Below, piece after piece: positions 34,639-44,433 of a DNA stretch of 64,000 nt (its first letter is position 1; every line of letters begins with the position of its first letter). The translations under genes were made by a program, and so were the position numbers. The notes below the pieces were generated by a model that did not search any database, had not been told where the DNA came from, and saw only the letters and a program-made list of their open reading frames with translations. The stretch is taken from positions 62,001-126,000 of the forward strand of contig JAEUWC010000014.1 in NCBI GenBank assembly GCA_016786465.1. Reading direction: 5' to 3'. The DNA comes from Bdellovibrionales bacterium (GTDB lineage: Bacteria > Bdellovibrionota > UBA1018).

Positions 34639-35160
34639 GTGGATTACTTCGAAGTTCTCTCGGTTCCAAAGCGTTTCAGTCAGGATCTGAAGGCCCTGGA
34701 AAAGCGCTTTTACGAACTTTCGCGTGCACTTCATCCAGATCGATTTCAGGCATCCGGTGACCGGGAACTTCAGAAGCAGGCGCTTGAAAAGATGAGCCTG
34801 CTGAACCAGGCCTACACGACCTTAAAAAACCCCGATCTACGTCGGGCCTATATTCTTTCGCTTCAGGAAGGTCCTAGCCAAGCATCCCCATCAGCAAAGA
34901 AGTCGGGGATTCCCATGGATCTGGCCGAAGAATGGTTCGAAATTCAGGACCTTCGAATGGACGATCCCGCCGCAGCAGGACCGCGAATCCAGGCATTTAC
35001 TGGAACGATTCGAACCCAGATTTCCGAGTGCAATGACCGCCTTCGTCGGTTAGAAGATCAATACGATCAAGGACATGAATCGGTTTTGGCGGAAATCCGC
35101 GAAACCTTGAATCGACGGACCACTTTGGAATCTTTGTTGAAGGACGTTCTTCAGTCATGA
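34639..35160 (+). CDS. hscB: J-domain co-chaperone HscB
   Basis: 173 residues with a GTG start. N-terminal J domain (DYFEVLSVPKRFSQD, HPD motif in ALHPDRFQ) and C-terminal helical domain (MDLAEEWFEIQDLRMD) that binds IscU. It stimulates the ATPase of HscA and presents IscU to it. It overlaps hscA by 4 bases. Note the ME(L)-type MDLAEEWFE motif at the domain start is close to the family MELREELEE. Confidence 0.93.
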   Translation: MDYFEVLSVPKRFSQDLKALEKRFYELSRALHPDRFQASGDRELQKQALEKMSLLNQAYTTLKNPDLRRAYILSLQEGPSQASPSAKKSGIPMDLAEEWFEIQDLRMDDPAAAGPRIQAFTGTIRTQISECNDRLRRLEDQYDQGHESVLAEIRETLNRRTTLESLLKDVLQS

Positions 35161-37061
35161 GTTCAGCGCGCGAAATCATCGTCGGCATTGATTTGGGTAC
35201 GACCAATAGTTTGGTCGCCTGGGTTCCCGCGCCCAAGGGATCGCCCGATCGCAAGCCCGTGGTTTTGAAATCCAGCGACGGATCTGCACTGGTTCCTTCG
35301 GTGGTCACGGTTTCGGGGACTTCGCCTGTCGTGGGCCAAGTCGCTAAGCATCGAAAAGTTCGCGACGCGCGAACCACGGCCTTTTCGGTCAAGCGCCTTT
35401 TGGGGCGATCGTTTTCAGATTTGAAAACCGAAGCGCAATCGCTTCCCTATGAATTGATTTCAGATGCTTCGGGACTGGTTCGAATTCGTCTAGGGGACCA
35501 AGTTTTTTCGGCGATCGAAATTTCGGCGCTGATTCTGAAAGAACTGAAGAAAGTAGCGGAAAGTCAGTTGGAAGTACCCGTTCGCAAAGCCGTGATCACG
35601 GTTCCCGCCTATTTCAACGATTCCCAGCGCCAAGCGACACGAACGGCCGGTCGACTGGCGGGATTTGAAGTCTTGCGCATCTTGAATGAACCCACTGCTG
35701 CCGCTTTGGCCTATGGTTTGGGTGCGAAAGACCGCGACGGTTTGATCGCGGTCTATGATCTGGGTGGCGGGACCTTCGATCTTTCGATTTTGAAACTTCA
35801 CGAAGGAATTTTCGAAGTCCTTTCAACCCACGGTGACACCCAGTTGGGCGGCGACGACCTGGACCAGGCCTTGGTCGCTTGGGCGACACCTGACTTCATT
35901 CGCTTCTCAGCGGAACGCTGGGCTCGGCCTTTGCTTCGCAATGGTGCGGGTCAAATCGAAGATCCGTTGGCACGCGCAGAACTGATCGAAGCCGCCGAAA
36001 AGGCGAAGAACCAGATTTCGGGTTTGAAAGCGGGTTCGGACACCGTTGAACTTTTAGTCAAGCGCGACGGTTTGCCTTCGTTTTCAAAAAAAATCACCGG
36101 CGATGAATTCAATTCGCTGGTTCGTCCGGTTCTGGAACGCACCCGCGCTGCCTGCGAAGCCGCGATGAAAGACGCGGGTCTTTCGAATTCGGATTTGACC
36201 GAAGTGATTTTGGTCGGAGGTCCCACCAGGCTTCCGATTGTACAAAAGGTCGCCGAAGAAATTTTTGGTCGAAAGCCGAATACTTCGATGCATCCCGACG
36301 AAGTCGTTGCCGAAGGCGCGGCGATTCAGGCCGACATCTTGGCGGGTGGGAACCCGGATCTTCTTTTGCTAGACGTTGTTCCTTTGACCCTAGGAATGGA
36401 AACCTACGGCGGTTTGGTCAGTCCGTTCATTCACCGCAATTCCCGAATCCCGACTTCGGTTTCAGAAAATTTCACAACCTTCATGGACAATCAGACCGGC
36501 GTCGACATTCACGTTCTTCAGGGTGAACGGGATCGCGCGGAAGACAACCGATCGCTGGCACGTTTCAAACTTTCTGGGATTGAACCTAAGCCTGCCGGAT
36601 TTCCCAGAATCGAAGTGACTTTTTTGATCGACGCGGATGGAATCCTGCAAGTGTCTGCGCGGGATTTGCAGACCGGCCGCGAGCAATCCATCGAAGTGAA
36701 ACCTTCTTTTGGTCTGACGGATGCCGAAGTCGAAAAGATGCTTTTAGACAGCATGGATCATGCCGAAGCCGACATTGCGACCCGGCGCTTGGTCGAAGCC
36801 AAGAACGAAGCCGAACCGATTCTTCGGACCGCAGAAGCAAAAATTGCGGACGCTTTCCGCCTTCTTCCGCAGGACGAAGCAAAAGTCATCGAAGGCCGCA
36901 TGACGGATTTGAAGCAAGCGATGGCAGGGCAGGACCCCGACCAGATTCGGGAAGGCCTAGCGGCTTTGAATCGGTCAACGGTTCGCCTGGCCGAACTTTT
37001 GATTAAAGACGCCTTAAATCAGGCAAGAGAGGGCAGGGGCAAGAATGGGGAACACAGCTAA
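35157..37061 (+). CDS. hscA: Hsp70-class chaperone HscA
   Basis: 634 residues. Actin-like ATPase signatures [29 protein letters not shown] and [14 protein letters not shown] are intact. The substrate-binding domain with [14 protein letters not shown] follows. Operon position between hscB and fdx identifies it as the Isc-specific Hsp70 rather than DnaK; it remodels IscU through its LPPIK motif to help cluster release. It overlaps fdx by 17 bases. Confidence 0.95.
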   Translation: MSSAREIIVGIDLGTTNSLVAWVPAPKGSPDRKPVVLKSSDGSALVPSVVTVSGTSPVVGQVAKHRKVRDARTTAFSVKRLLGRSFSDLKTEAQSLPYELISDASGLVRIRLGDQVFSAIEISALILKELKKVAESQLEVPVRKAVITVPAYFNDSQRQATRTAGRLAGFEVLRILNEPTAAALAYGLGAKDRDGLIAVYDLGGGTFDLSILKLHEGIFEVLSTHGDTQLGGDDLDQALVAWATPDFIRFSAERWARPLLRNGAGQIEDPLARAELIEAAEKAKNQISGLKAGSDTVELLVKRDGLPSFSKKITGDEFNSLVRPVLERTRAACEAAMKDAGLSNSDLTEVILVGGPTRLPIVQKVAEEIFGRKPNTSMHPDEVVAEGAAIQADILAGGNPDLLLLDVVPLTLGMETYGGLVSPFIHRNSRIPTSVSENFTTFMDNQTGVDIHVLQGERDRAEDNRSLARFKLSGIEPKPAGFPRIEVTFLIDADGILQVSARDLQTGREQSIEVKPSFGLTDAEVEKMLLDSMDHAEADIATRRLVEAKNEAEPILRTAEAKIADAFRLLPQDEAKVIEGRMTDLKQAMAGQDPDQIREGLAALNRSTVRLAELLIKDALNQAREGRGKNGEHS

Positions 37062-37374
37062 GCTGACGTTTAAGCATTCCGCAAAGGGGTTTGAAAAAAC
37101 GGTCGACATCAAGGTCGGCGAAAGTGTCCTAGATGCCGCATTGAATTTTGATATTCCCCTGCAACACGCATGCGGCGGGTTCTGTGCTTGCACCACCTGC
37201 CACATCAAGGTCACATCCGGGGCCGAAGCCGTCAGCGCGCAAGAAGATGACGAAGCCGATCGCATTCTTCAAGTCGCAAACTTGGCCCCAAATTCGCGCT
37301 TAGGCTGCCAAACCAAAGCCGCAGTCGCCGGATCTTCGATCACCGTCGAAATTCAAAACTGGGACGGTCTATGA
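37045..37374 (+). CDS. fdx: 2Fe-2S ferredoxin of the Isc system
   Basis: 109 residues. Adrenodoxin-type cluster Cys: HACGGFCACTTCHIKV (Cys-x5-Cys-x2-Cys) and the distal Cys in LGCQTK. It supplies electrons for Fe-S assembly on IscU. Overlaps hscA by 17 bases and oppA by 4 (ATGA). Start ATG at 37045 has GGGG close upstream. Confidence 0.95.
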   Translation: MGNTAKLTFKHSAKGFEKTVDIKVGESVLDAALNFDIPLQHACGGFCACTTCHIKVTSGAEAVSAQEDDEADRILQVANLAPNSRLGCQTKAAVAGSSITVEIQNWDGL

Positions 37375-38921
37375 AATTCAAAGGTGCCTGCTACTTCAGT
37401 GCGCTTGCGTCATTGCTTTTGGCGACTAGCGTTTCGGCGAAGACGTTTACGTTTCGCCTGGCGTCTGAACCGCTGACTTTGGATTGGAACCGGGCTCACA
37501 CGCCAGTTGAAACGTATTTGTTGATGAATTTGATGGAAGGTTTGGTCACTTTTGATGACGGTCTTAAAATCGAAAACCAACTGGCCAGTACATACACGCG
37601 TTCGCCAGATGGAAGGGTTTATACCTTTAAGATTCGCAAGGGCGTGAAATGGTCAGACGGCGTAGCGCTCAAGGCGCAAGACTTTGTCTATTCTTGGAAA
37701 CGCCTGATCACCGCTTCGACGGCTGCTTCCTATGCGTACTTGCTATTTGATGTCGTGAATGCGGAAAAATTTTTCAAAGGCCAGATCAAGGATTTTTCCC
37801 AAGTCGGAATCAAGGCCATCGACGATTTGACTTTTCAGGTGACGCTGACCAAGCCGGTAGCGCACTGGATCTACATCCCCACTTTCTGGGTCACTTTTCC
37901 ATTGCGCCAGGACATTGTCGAAAAGTACGGCGCGGCCTGGGAAAAACCTGGCCGCATGGTTACCGTGGGCGCTTACAGTCTAGAAAAGTACGAAATCGAT
38001 TCCAAGATTGTGTTGAAAGCCAACGCCAATTATTACGGCACGCGCGGAAACATCGACGAAGCGGTCGGCCTTTTGGTCAAAGACGATTCAACAGCGATGA
38101 CTTTGTATGAATCCGGCAAGTTTGACTTTGTAACGGATCTTTCATCCCTGGATCTGAAAAGATTTGCCGGCAAACCTGAATTGAAAGCTTTCCCCTATTT
38201 GAAGACGGCCTATCTGGGGTTCAGTGTGAACCGTCCTGCCGTTTCGAACGTCAAACTTCGTCGGGCCATCGGTATGGCGATTGATAAATCCAAGGTCGCC
38301 GGCCTTCTTTATGGCGGCCAGATTCCTGCAACATCTTTCGTACCGCCTTTGATGGCTAGCCATTCCAAAAAGTCGGGGCTTCCTTACGATCCGGCCCGTG
38401 CAAAGAAGGAACTGGAAAGCGCGGGGTTGGATCTTTCAAAACCCATTCAGCTGGAACTTTTGATCATGTCACGCGACAAGTCGATGGTGATGGCTCAGTT
38501 CATTCAAGGTGAATTGAAAAAGAACCTGGGTCTGGAAGTCACGATTCAGCCGTTCGATAACAAAACGTACCGTGCGCAGGTAGCATTGAATCGTTATCCG
38601 CTTTTCTTGCTTTCGTGGTCAGCCGATTATCCGGATCCAGAAAACTTTCTTTCCCTTTTCATGAGCGATTCCGGAAATAACCGAACCGCTTGGAAGAATC
38701 CCTCGTTTGACAAATTGGTGGAAGAAGCACGGACGACTTTGGACGCAAAAAAGCGCGACAAACTGTATTCGGATGCTCAGAAGATTTTGGTCGAAGATCA
38801 GGCGCCGATTATTCCGCTTTATTATGAACCCAACACGGCTTTGGTTCGTTCCACGGTTACTGGTTTGACCCTGAATCCGCTGAATTATCTGATTCTGAAG
38901 AAGATCAAAATCAAAGAATGA
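37371..38921 (+). CDS. Oligopeptide ABC transporter substrate-binding protein (OppA-like)
   Basis: 516 residues with a signal peptide ending SVSA, no lipobox. SBP family 5 features: LASEPLTLDWNRAHTPVETYL, the DGRVYTFKIRKGVKWSDG block and WSADYPDPENFLSLF. It binds peptides in the periplasm. ATGA overlap ties it to the isc operon, which is unusual. Part of the signal peptide (K-G-A-C-Y-F) is encoded by the 17-mer repeat also found at 692. Matching permease genes oppB/oppC are at 43540-45344 on the other strand; ATPase genes are not in the window. Confidence 0.9.
   Translation: MKFKGACYFSALASLLLATSVSAKTFTFRLASEPLTLDWNRAHTPVETYLLMNLMEGLVTFDDGLKIENQLASTYTRSPDGRVYTFKIRKGVKWSDGVALKAQDFVYSWKRLITASTAASYAYLLFDVVNAEKFFKGQIKDFSQVGIKAIDDLTFQVTLTKPVAHWIYIPTFWVTFPLRQDIVEKYGAAWEKPGRMVTVGAYSLEKYEIDSKIVLKANANYYGTRGNIDEAVGLLVKDDSTAMTLYESGKFDFVTDLSSLDLKRFAGKPELKAFPYLKTAYLGFSVNRPAVSNVKLRRAIGMAIDKSKVAGLLYGGQIPATSFVPPLMASHSKKSGLPYDPARAKKELESAGLDLSKPIQLELLIMSRDKSMVMAQFIQGELKKNLGLEVTIQPFDNKTYRAQVALNRYPLFLLSWSADYPDPENFLSLFMSDSGNNRTAWKNPSFDKLVEEARTTLDAKKRDKLYSDAQKILVEDQAPIIPLYYEPNTALVRSTVTGLTLNPLNYLILKKIKIKE
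37380..37396 (+). repeat. AAAGGTGCCTGCTACTT copy inside oppA signal peptide
   Basis: Identical to 692-708. It begins five bases after the fdx stop codon and is read in frame as the n-region of the oppA signal peptide. Confidence 0.6.
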
Positions 38922-40039
38922 AGATTACGGTCGTAGGCGCAGGTCTGGCCGGAGCATGGACGGTTCGGGCACTGCTAGAAGCATCCCCTGATATCCGCGT
39001 GTGCTGGATTGATCGTGCCGGCGGGCCTGCAAAAGGGTCTTCGGGAAATCGCGCCGGAATCTTCAAGCCCATCCTAACGCCCACTGAAACGCCGGGGTCG
39101 TGGTTAAGCGTTCAAGCATTTCGGCATCTAGTCCGAGAACTTGAGGGCGCCACCTATGCGCGCGGGTATTTTTCGACCGAAGGCTTGGTTCAGATTCCCC
39201 AAGACGAAGCCGAAGCAAAAAAGCTTCAAACGGCCTTGAAAACCCGCGAATGGAAACGGGACATGGCAGTTGCGATTTCGGCGGACGGCATTCGCGAAAA
39301 GACAGGCCACGTGGGCCGGTTTCCTGGAATCTTTTTTCCAAAAGGGGGATGGCTTTCTCCGGCCGGATGGATCCATGCCAGCTTTGAAGATCTGAAATCC
39401 CACCATGAAGATCGTCTGATCTGGGAATGGAATCGCGAAGGGATTGACCCGCAAGCCACGATGAGCCACGCAGACGCAATCGTTTTTTGCACTGCCGAAG
39501 ATTCGGTTCGCCTGGAAGAATTTCGTGCGATCAAAACCCAGATCATTCGGGGCCAGATCAGCATCATTCGTTCGGCTAAGTTCACAGTCGGACCCTTGCC
39601 GGCGGCTTTTCACGAATACTGGATCAAGCTTCCGACGGGCGACGTGATGATGGGTGCCACCCACGACCGGGATGATTCGGCAACGGATCCTAGACCGGGC
39701 GATCACCCGCGACTTTTGGAAAGGATCGGGCCGGATTTCTTAAAGGTATTCGAAGGCGACCCGCACGCGTTAGCGACCCCGGTGGAAATCCGCGCAGGCC
39801 TTCGCTTTGGGGTTGATACGCACATGCCCAAGATGGGCCGCCTGCCGAGGTCTTCGGAAACATGGGACTGTCCGGTCTACGCTTTGACCGCGATGGGATC
39901 GCGCGGAATTCTTTGGGCCCCGCTTTTGTCACGAATCTTAGCGGCTGAAATCTTGGGACATGACAAGGTGCGCGGAACTTCAACGCCGCATGAAGCCGTT
40001 CAAAAAATCAGGACTATGGTAGGGTTCCAGCATGCCTAA
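38918..40039 (+). CDS. FAD-dependent oxidoreductase, MnmC C-domain-like
   Basis: 373 residues of the D-amino-acid-oxidase superfamily. N-terminal FAD motif VVGAGLAGAWTVRALL. The GSSGNRAGIFKPIL segment is close to the GASGNxxGxxxP motif of the MnmC oxidase domain, which trims cmnm5 from wobble uridine in tRNA. No methyltransferase domain is fused. It could also be a DadA/glycine-oxidase-like enzyme. It overlaps oppA by 4 bases and the next gene by 8. Confidence 0.7.
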   Translation: MKITVVGAGLAGAWTVRALLEASPDIRVCWIDRAGGPAKGSSGNRAGIFKPILTPTETPGSWLSVQAFRHLVRELEGATYARGYFSTEGLVQIPQDEAEAKKLQTALKTREWKRDMAVAISADGIREKTGHVGRFPGIFFPKGGWLSPAGWIHASFEDLKSHHEDRLIWEWNREGIDPQATMSHADAIVFCTAEDSVRLEEFRAIKTQIIRGQISIIRSAKFTVGPLPAAFHEYWIKLPTGDVMMGATHDRDDSATDPRPGDHPRLLERIGPDFLKVFEGDPHALATPVEIRAGLRFGVDTHMPKMGRLPRSSETWDCPVYALTAMGSRGILWAPLLSRILAAEILGHDKVRGTSTPHEAVQKIRTMVGFQHA

Positions 40040-40790
40040 AGTCAGCTTGGTGATCCCGGTTTACAATGAAGCCGGTCACTTGAAAAAATTCTTCGAAAAG
40101 ATCGACGGCTTGAAGTTGCCGGTCGAAAAAGAATTGGTCATCGTCGACGATTTTTCAAAAGATGGTTCGCGACAGATCATTGAAAGCTATCCGTTTCAGT
40201 CGACCGTGAAGCGCGTTTTCCAACCCAAGAACATGGGCAAGGGTGCGGCCTTGAAAACGGGGATCCGGGAAGCGTCGGGTTCGATCATTGGGATCCAAGA
40301 CGCCGATTTTGAATACGATATGAAGGATCTTCCGTCGTTGATCCAGCCGCTTTTGGATGACGACGCGGACGTCGTATACGGAAGCCGTTTTCGAAAAAAC
40401 GCCACCCAGGTTCACCGAACTTTTCATTACATGGTGAATCGATTTCTGACGATGATGAGCAATTTTTTCAGCGGGCTTTATCTTTCGGACATGGAAACTT
40501 GCTATAAGTTCTTCCGCGCTGAAATCATCCAGAACGTGATCTTGGAATCGAATCGCTTTGGTTTCGAGCCTGAAATCACCGCCAAGATTTCTAAGCTAAA
40601 AGTTCGGGTGCACGAACTTCCAATTCGTTATTTTCCTAGAAATTACATGGAAGGCAAAAAGATCAATTGGAAAGACGGCGTTGCCGCGGTCTTTCATATT
40701 TTGCGGTTCAACTTGCTTCGAAGCCCCAAGGATTCCTTTACCGCCGAAATCCCCGAACACTATCGCGTGGACGGTAGGCAGTGGCTTTAG
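40032..40790 (+). CDS. Family 2 glycosyltransferase, DPM1-like
   Basis: 252 residues with a GT-A fold: LVIPVYNEAGHLKKFF, VIVDDFSKDGS, GKGAALKTGI and DADFEYDMKDLPSL, then FGFEPEITAKISK and RYFPRNYMEGKKINWKDG. These match polyprenyl-phosphate mannose/glucose synthases and DPM1-like proteins. No C-terminal membrane helices, so it acts at the cytoplasmic face. It lies in an overlapping pair with an acyltransferase and probably helps make an envelope glycan. Confidence 0.88.
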   Translation: MPKVSLVIPVYNEAGHLKKFFEKIDGLKLPVEKELVIVDDFSKDGSRQIIESYPFQSTVKRVFQPKNMGKGAALKTGIREASGSIIGIQDADFEYDMKDLPSLIQPLLDDDADVVYGSRFRKNATQVHRTFHYMVNRFLTMMSNFFSGLYLSDMETCYKFFRAEIIQNVILESNRFGFEPEITAKISKLKVRVHELPIRYFPRNYMEGKKINWKDGVAAVFHILRFNLLRSPKDSFTAEIPEHYRVDGRQWL

Positions 40791-41893
40791 CCGCAGGCCA
40801 ACCCCGTTCGTCGCTGAATCTGCGACGTAACACCTGGATCGATGTCCTTCGCGGGGCTTCGGTGCTTTTGGTGATTTGGCTTCATCTTCAAATCCGCATT
40901 CCTTTCGAAAAATTTGCGCCTTTGGCAAGTTTGCCGCGCGAAGTCTGGAGAACTTTTTTTACGTCAGGAAATGGCGGAGTCCGAATTTTTTTTACTCTTT
41001 CCGGGTTTCTGATCACGAAGTCTTTGCTTCGCGCCGATCCACAGTCGCGGCTTCATGCGCTGAAGTCTTTCTATCGGCGTCGGATTGCCAAAATTGTTCC
41101 GCCACTTTTGCTTTTGATGGTCGGCCTGACTTTGGGGCATTTCTTTCAAATTGAATTTTACACGATTCAAAACGCAGGCGTTTCTTATTTTAGGGCGCTT
41201 TTTTCCGTGCTGACTTTTCACGTGAATTGGTTGGAAGGACAGAAGGGTTACCTTCCGGGCGGCTGGGATATTCTTTGGTCCTTAAGTGTCGAAGAAGTGT
41301 TTTACCTGGGGTATCCGATCTTGATTTTTTGGGTTCGGAAACCGGCGCTTCGGATTGCGTTACTTTCTATATTTGTCATTGCGGCACCGTGGGTTCGGGC
41401 ATCGCATTCCGCAAACGAAATCTGGCAAGACAAGTCCTACTTGGGGTCAATGGACGCATTTGCGTTGGGTTGTATCGCCGCGATCGCGGACGAAAAGTGG
41501 GGTTCCCGATGGAACCGTGGTTTTCTTCAATGGCTGGGTGGGGCGGCGACGATCGGAATCGTGTGGGTCTTGGCAGTGAAAAAGTTCGACGTCTTCATGA
41601 ATCATCGAGACCACGGTTTTGAAAAAACGATTCTTGCTGGGCTGACCGTCTTTTCAATCATCGGCCTTCGCGGTCTTCAAGCCAGGTGGCTTCGACCTTT
41701 GGCTGAAATTGGGCGCGCTAGCTATGAAATCTATCTTTTTCATATGTTCTGGGTTTTTGCGGGTGTCGCCGTCTATCGGGCGGTTGCCCCAGTCGCCTGG
41801 AACGCTTGGTTGATCCTGGCTTTGGTTACTGCTTTTTCCGTTTACACGGGATCATGGATCGAAGCCCACTTTTCCAGACGTTGGCTTCGATAG
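40781..41893 (+). CDS. Acyltransferase family 3 membrane protein
   Basis: 370 residues, GTG start in a 10-base overlap with the glycosyltransferase gene. About ten membrane helices. N-terminal WIDVLRGASVLLVIWLH has the R-x10-H type catalytic region of acyltransferase_3 (OafA-like) enzymes, and FFTLSGFLITKSLL is a second family block. Such enzymes O-acetylate or acylate sugars in lipopolysaccharide, peptidoglycan or secondary metabolites. With the glycosyltransferase it suggests modification of a surface glycan. Confidence 0.88.
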   Translation: MALAAGQPRSSLNLRRNTWIDVLRGASVLLVIWLHLQIRIPFEKFAPLASLPREVWRTFFTSGNGGVRIFFTLSGFLITKSLLRADPQSRLHALKSFYRRRIAKIVPPLLLLMVGLTLGHFFQIEFYTIQNAGVSYFRALFSVLTFHVNWLEGQKGYLPGGWDILWSLSVEEVFYLGYPILIFWVRKPALRIALLSIFVIAAPWVRASHSANEIWQDKSYLGSMDAFALGCIAAIADEKWGSRWNRGFLQWLGGAATIGIVWVLAVKKFDVFMNHRDHGFEKTILAGLTVFSIIGLRGLQARWLRPLAEIGRASYEIYLFHMFWVFAGVAVYRAVAPVAWNAWLILALVTAFSVYTGSWIEAHFSRRWLR

Positions 41894-41905
41894 GCACGGA
41901 CCGTT

Positions 41906-42124
41906 TTACAGCACTTCAAATACCTTTTTCTTGGATTTCGCCCCCTGAATCAAACTGATCTTCGATTTTGGGGAATCGAAATAGTCACTTAAAAGTTCGA
42001 TGATCCGTTCGTTTGCGCGTCCTTCCACCGGCGGCGCATTCACACGCACGATCAGGCTGCCATCACTTTGACGTTCGACGCTTTCTTTCTTGGATCCCAG
42101 TTTGACTTGGACGTTGATGCGCAT
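41906..42124 (-). CDS. DUF167 (YggU-like) protein
   Basis: 72 residues. Characteristic blocks INVQVKLGSKKESV, VRVNAPPVEGRANERIIELLSDYF and KISLIQGAKSKKKVFEV. This small conserved family has no settled function. It is convergent with the acyltransferase (13 bases) and divergent from the lipoprotein gene. Confidence 0.88.
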   Translation of the reverse strand: MRINVQVKLGSKKESVERQSDGSLIVRVNAPPVEGRANERIIELLSDYFDSPKSKISLIQGAKSKKKVFEVL

Positions 42125-42146
42125 GGATCATGCTAGACTTAAAGGC

Positions 42147-43529
42147 ATGAAAAATTCCATTTCACTTTTTACACTAGGGTTCATTTTTACAGTTTTCTTT
42201 TCGTGTGCAACCCCGACTATGCGGCCGGCAGGTGAAATCGAACCCCAGTACTTTGAAGAAGGAGTTCCTGAACAGCTGGTGAGCAAACTGGAAGGCTTCG
42301 AAGAGAATGTTACCCGACGTGACGATCTATTCTCAGTCACCCCTTTCGTCCCGTTGATGGTTCAGATTTTGGGGCATAAGGACTTTCAGAGCCGAGGCGG
42401 AAAGATGGTCGACGACTTTATCAGGTCGCTTCAAAGCTTCCGACAAATGTACCTTGAGCAACGCGCATGCTTCGCGATCAACAGTCGCTCCGAATCCGGA
42501 GAAAAGGCGGGGTGGATGGCCTTCTTGGAGGCGGAACAAGACGGTCAAGTTCGACTGGTTAAACTGTACAGCGAAATCGTTGAAGCCAAGAATCGTGGAT
42601 TTGGGGTAGGTGCTTTTCAGGAGACGAAAGGAGTGGCCTGTGTACTGGGGCAATTCAACTTAAAGAAGGGTTTTAACGTTTACTTGGTAGCGGCCCCGGA
42701 CCGATCTTCTTGGGAATCGCATCTGATTCGAAAATTGAGCTGGCAGGAATCAGGTGGTTCCGAGCTTGAAGGGATTTCAGACTGGATGGATTCTTTAAGA
42801 AAAGTAGAAGACGCCGAATCCAATAAGAAAAGACCAGGACCATTTTTTAGCAAGGATCGCATGGACGGAATTGCGACTGCAATTCGAGTCGACGATATCA
42901 AAACGGCCAAAGCGTTGATCCAAGGTGACCCAAAGAAGTTCTACCCGTCGGATTTCGCGGCATTATCGATGCTTTTTGCCCTAGGTGCAGTTCGTGGAAA
43001 AAAATGTGATGTGCACTTCATGACTGACTTGTTGCTGTTAGGGGCTCGCATTAATTCACAACTTCATAAAATGGTTCAGTTTAAGGATGTGGATGAATGT
43101 TCAATTTATGCGCTTGAACACTTTCAATCGGTGCCAGAAAGGCGTTCAAAGGGTCTGACTGAAATCCACAGACAGGTCACGCTTCGGTTGAAGGACCTGA
43201 GCTCTTTGATCACCAACGAAGCGAAACTAGATGAATTTTCTAATTGGATGTCGGTCGAAGCACGAGCTATGGAAGTGACTTCAAAACAATGTCAGACCCT
43301 TTCTGATACGACCTGCATTGAAATCGGAAAAATGAAGGAAGTCTGGAGGGAGAATTTTAAAGTCATTTCTTCGATGAATAATGAAAAGAACTTGAAAAAG
43401 GCCGAGCACCGAAAGCGCTTTTCGAAGGTTCTTTCGTTAGTCGGCCAGTTAGCGGGTGCTGGTTCCCAGCAGGGTCAGAAGCAAGGGTCGCCTAAGGTCA
43501 AAGCCGCAGCTGATCCCAAGTCGATCTAG
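42147..43529 (+). CDS. Lipoprotein of unknown function
   Basis: 460 residues from the ATG at 42147, preceded by AAAGG; a longer in-frame start at 42090 adds 19 residues upstream of the signal peptide. Lipoprotein signal ends FFSCATP, so Cys is likely the lipidated residue (20th). The mature part is mostly helical, charged and has scattered Cys (GACVLGQ-like VACVLGQ, KKCDVHF, DTTCIEIG). C-terminus is Gly/Gln/Lys-rich (GAGSQQGQKQGSP). Family not recognised. It is convergent with oppC. Confidence 0.65.
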   Translation: MKNSISLFTLGFIFTVFFSCATPTMRPAGEIEPQYFEEGVPEQLVSKLEGFEENVTRRDDLFSVTPFVPLMVQILGHKDFQSRGGKMVDDFIRSLQSFRQMYLEQRACFAINSRSESGEKAGWMAFLEAEQDGQVRLVKLYSEIVEAKNRGFGVGAFQETKGVACVLGQFNLKKGFNVYLVAAPDRSSWESHLIRKLSWQESGGSELEGISDWMDSLRKVEDAESNKKRPGPFFSKDRMDGIATAIRVDDIKTAKALIQGDPKKFYPSDFAALSMLFALGAVRGKKCDVHFMTDLLLLGARINSQLHKMVQFKDVDECSIYALEHFQSVPERRSKGLTEIHRQVTLRLKDLSSLITNEAKLDEFSNWMSVEARAMEVTSKQCQTLSDTTCIEIGKMKEVWRENFKVISSMNNEKNLKKAEHRKRFSKVLSLVGQLAGAGSQQGQKQGSPKVKAAADPKSI

Positions 43530-43539
43530 AGTTTTTGAC

Positions 43540-44433
43540 TTAGTCCACCAAACGCTGGGTTTTCGGGTCCAGTGCATCGCGAAGCCCATCACCCAAATAG
43601 TTGAAGGCCAGCAAAGTCAGAAATAGCACCACGCCAGGAAACAAAATCAAATGCGGGACCCCGCGCATCGCGCGGAATCCTTCGTTGGCCAAAGTCCCCC
43701 AGGAAGACAAAGGCGGTTCCAGACCCAGCCCCAGAAAAGAAAGAAAGCTTTCCGACATGATGTTCGTCGGAATCTGAAAGGTCAGAGAAACAATGATCGG
43801 TCCCCAAAGATTGGGCAAGATGTGTTTCCAGATGGTCATGAAGTGGGACGTTCCAATGGCACGCGCCGATTCGACATAGGGAAGTTCGCGCGCTTGCAAA
43901 ACCTGGCCGCGAACCAATCGGGCCTGAGTCACCCAGGCCGTCAGCCCGATGGCTAAAAGAATTCCAGACAAGCCACGACCCATCAGCACCATCAAAAGGA
44001 TCGACAACAAAAGCGATGGGAAAATATAAAAAAGGTCCACTAACCGCATGATGATCTGATCCGTCCACCCGCCAAAATACCCCGCAAGTGCGCCCGTCAG
44101 CGTTCCCAGGATTAATGCAAAAAGCGCGGTCAAAACCCCCACGGCCAGCGACATCTGCGCGCCATAGATGATTCTAGAAAAAAGATCGCGCCCCAAGGAA
44201 TCCGTTCCCATCCAGTTGGACGCGTTGGGTGCTTTTAAAATCGCTTCCATGTTCTGCGCTTCATACGAAAAAGGCGCCACCCAATCCGCCGCCAACGCGG
44301 CCAGCGAAATCACCGTTAAAAAAATCAGAGACAAAAGCGCCGCGCGATTGGCGCGAAACCGTTTCCAACCCTTGGCCAGCGGACCATTTTTGGCTGAAGC
44401 AGCAGTTTTGGAAGTTGAAACCGCCGGGATCAT
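43540..44433 (-). CDS. oppC: Peptide ABC transporter permease, OppC type
   Basis: 297 residues with six predicted helices. The N-terminal OppC-N domain (RFRANRAALLSLIFLT) and the EAA-like loop (ESARAIGTSHFMTIWKHILPNLWGPIIV) that contacts the ATPase are clear. NWMGTDSLGRDLFSRII is the typical DppC/OppC motif. Overlaps oppB by 4 bases. With OppA and OppB it imports peptides; no ATPase gene is in the window. Confidence 0.92.
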   Translation of the reverse strand: MIPAVSTSKTAASAKNGPLAKGWKRFRANRAALLSLIFLTVISLAALAADWVAPFSYEAQNMEAILKAPNASNWMGTDSLGRDLFSRIIYGAQMSLAVGVLTALFALILGTLTGALAGYFGGWTDQIIMRLVDLFYIFPSLLLSILLMVLMGRGLSGILLAIGLTAWVTQARLVRGQVLQARELPYVESARAIGTSHFMTIWKHILPNLWGPIIVSLTFQIPTNIMSESFLSFLGLGLEPPLSSWGTLANEGFRAMRGVPHLILFPGVVLFLTLLAFNYLGDGLRDALDPKTQRLVD

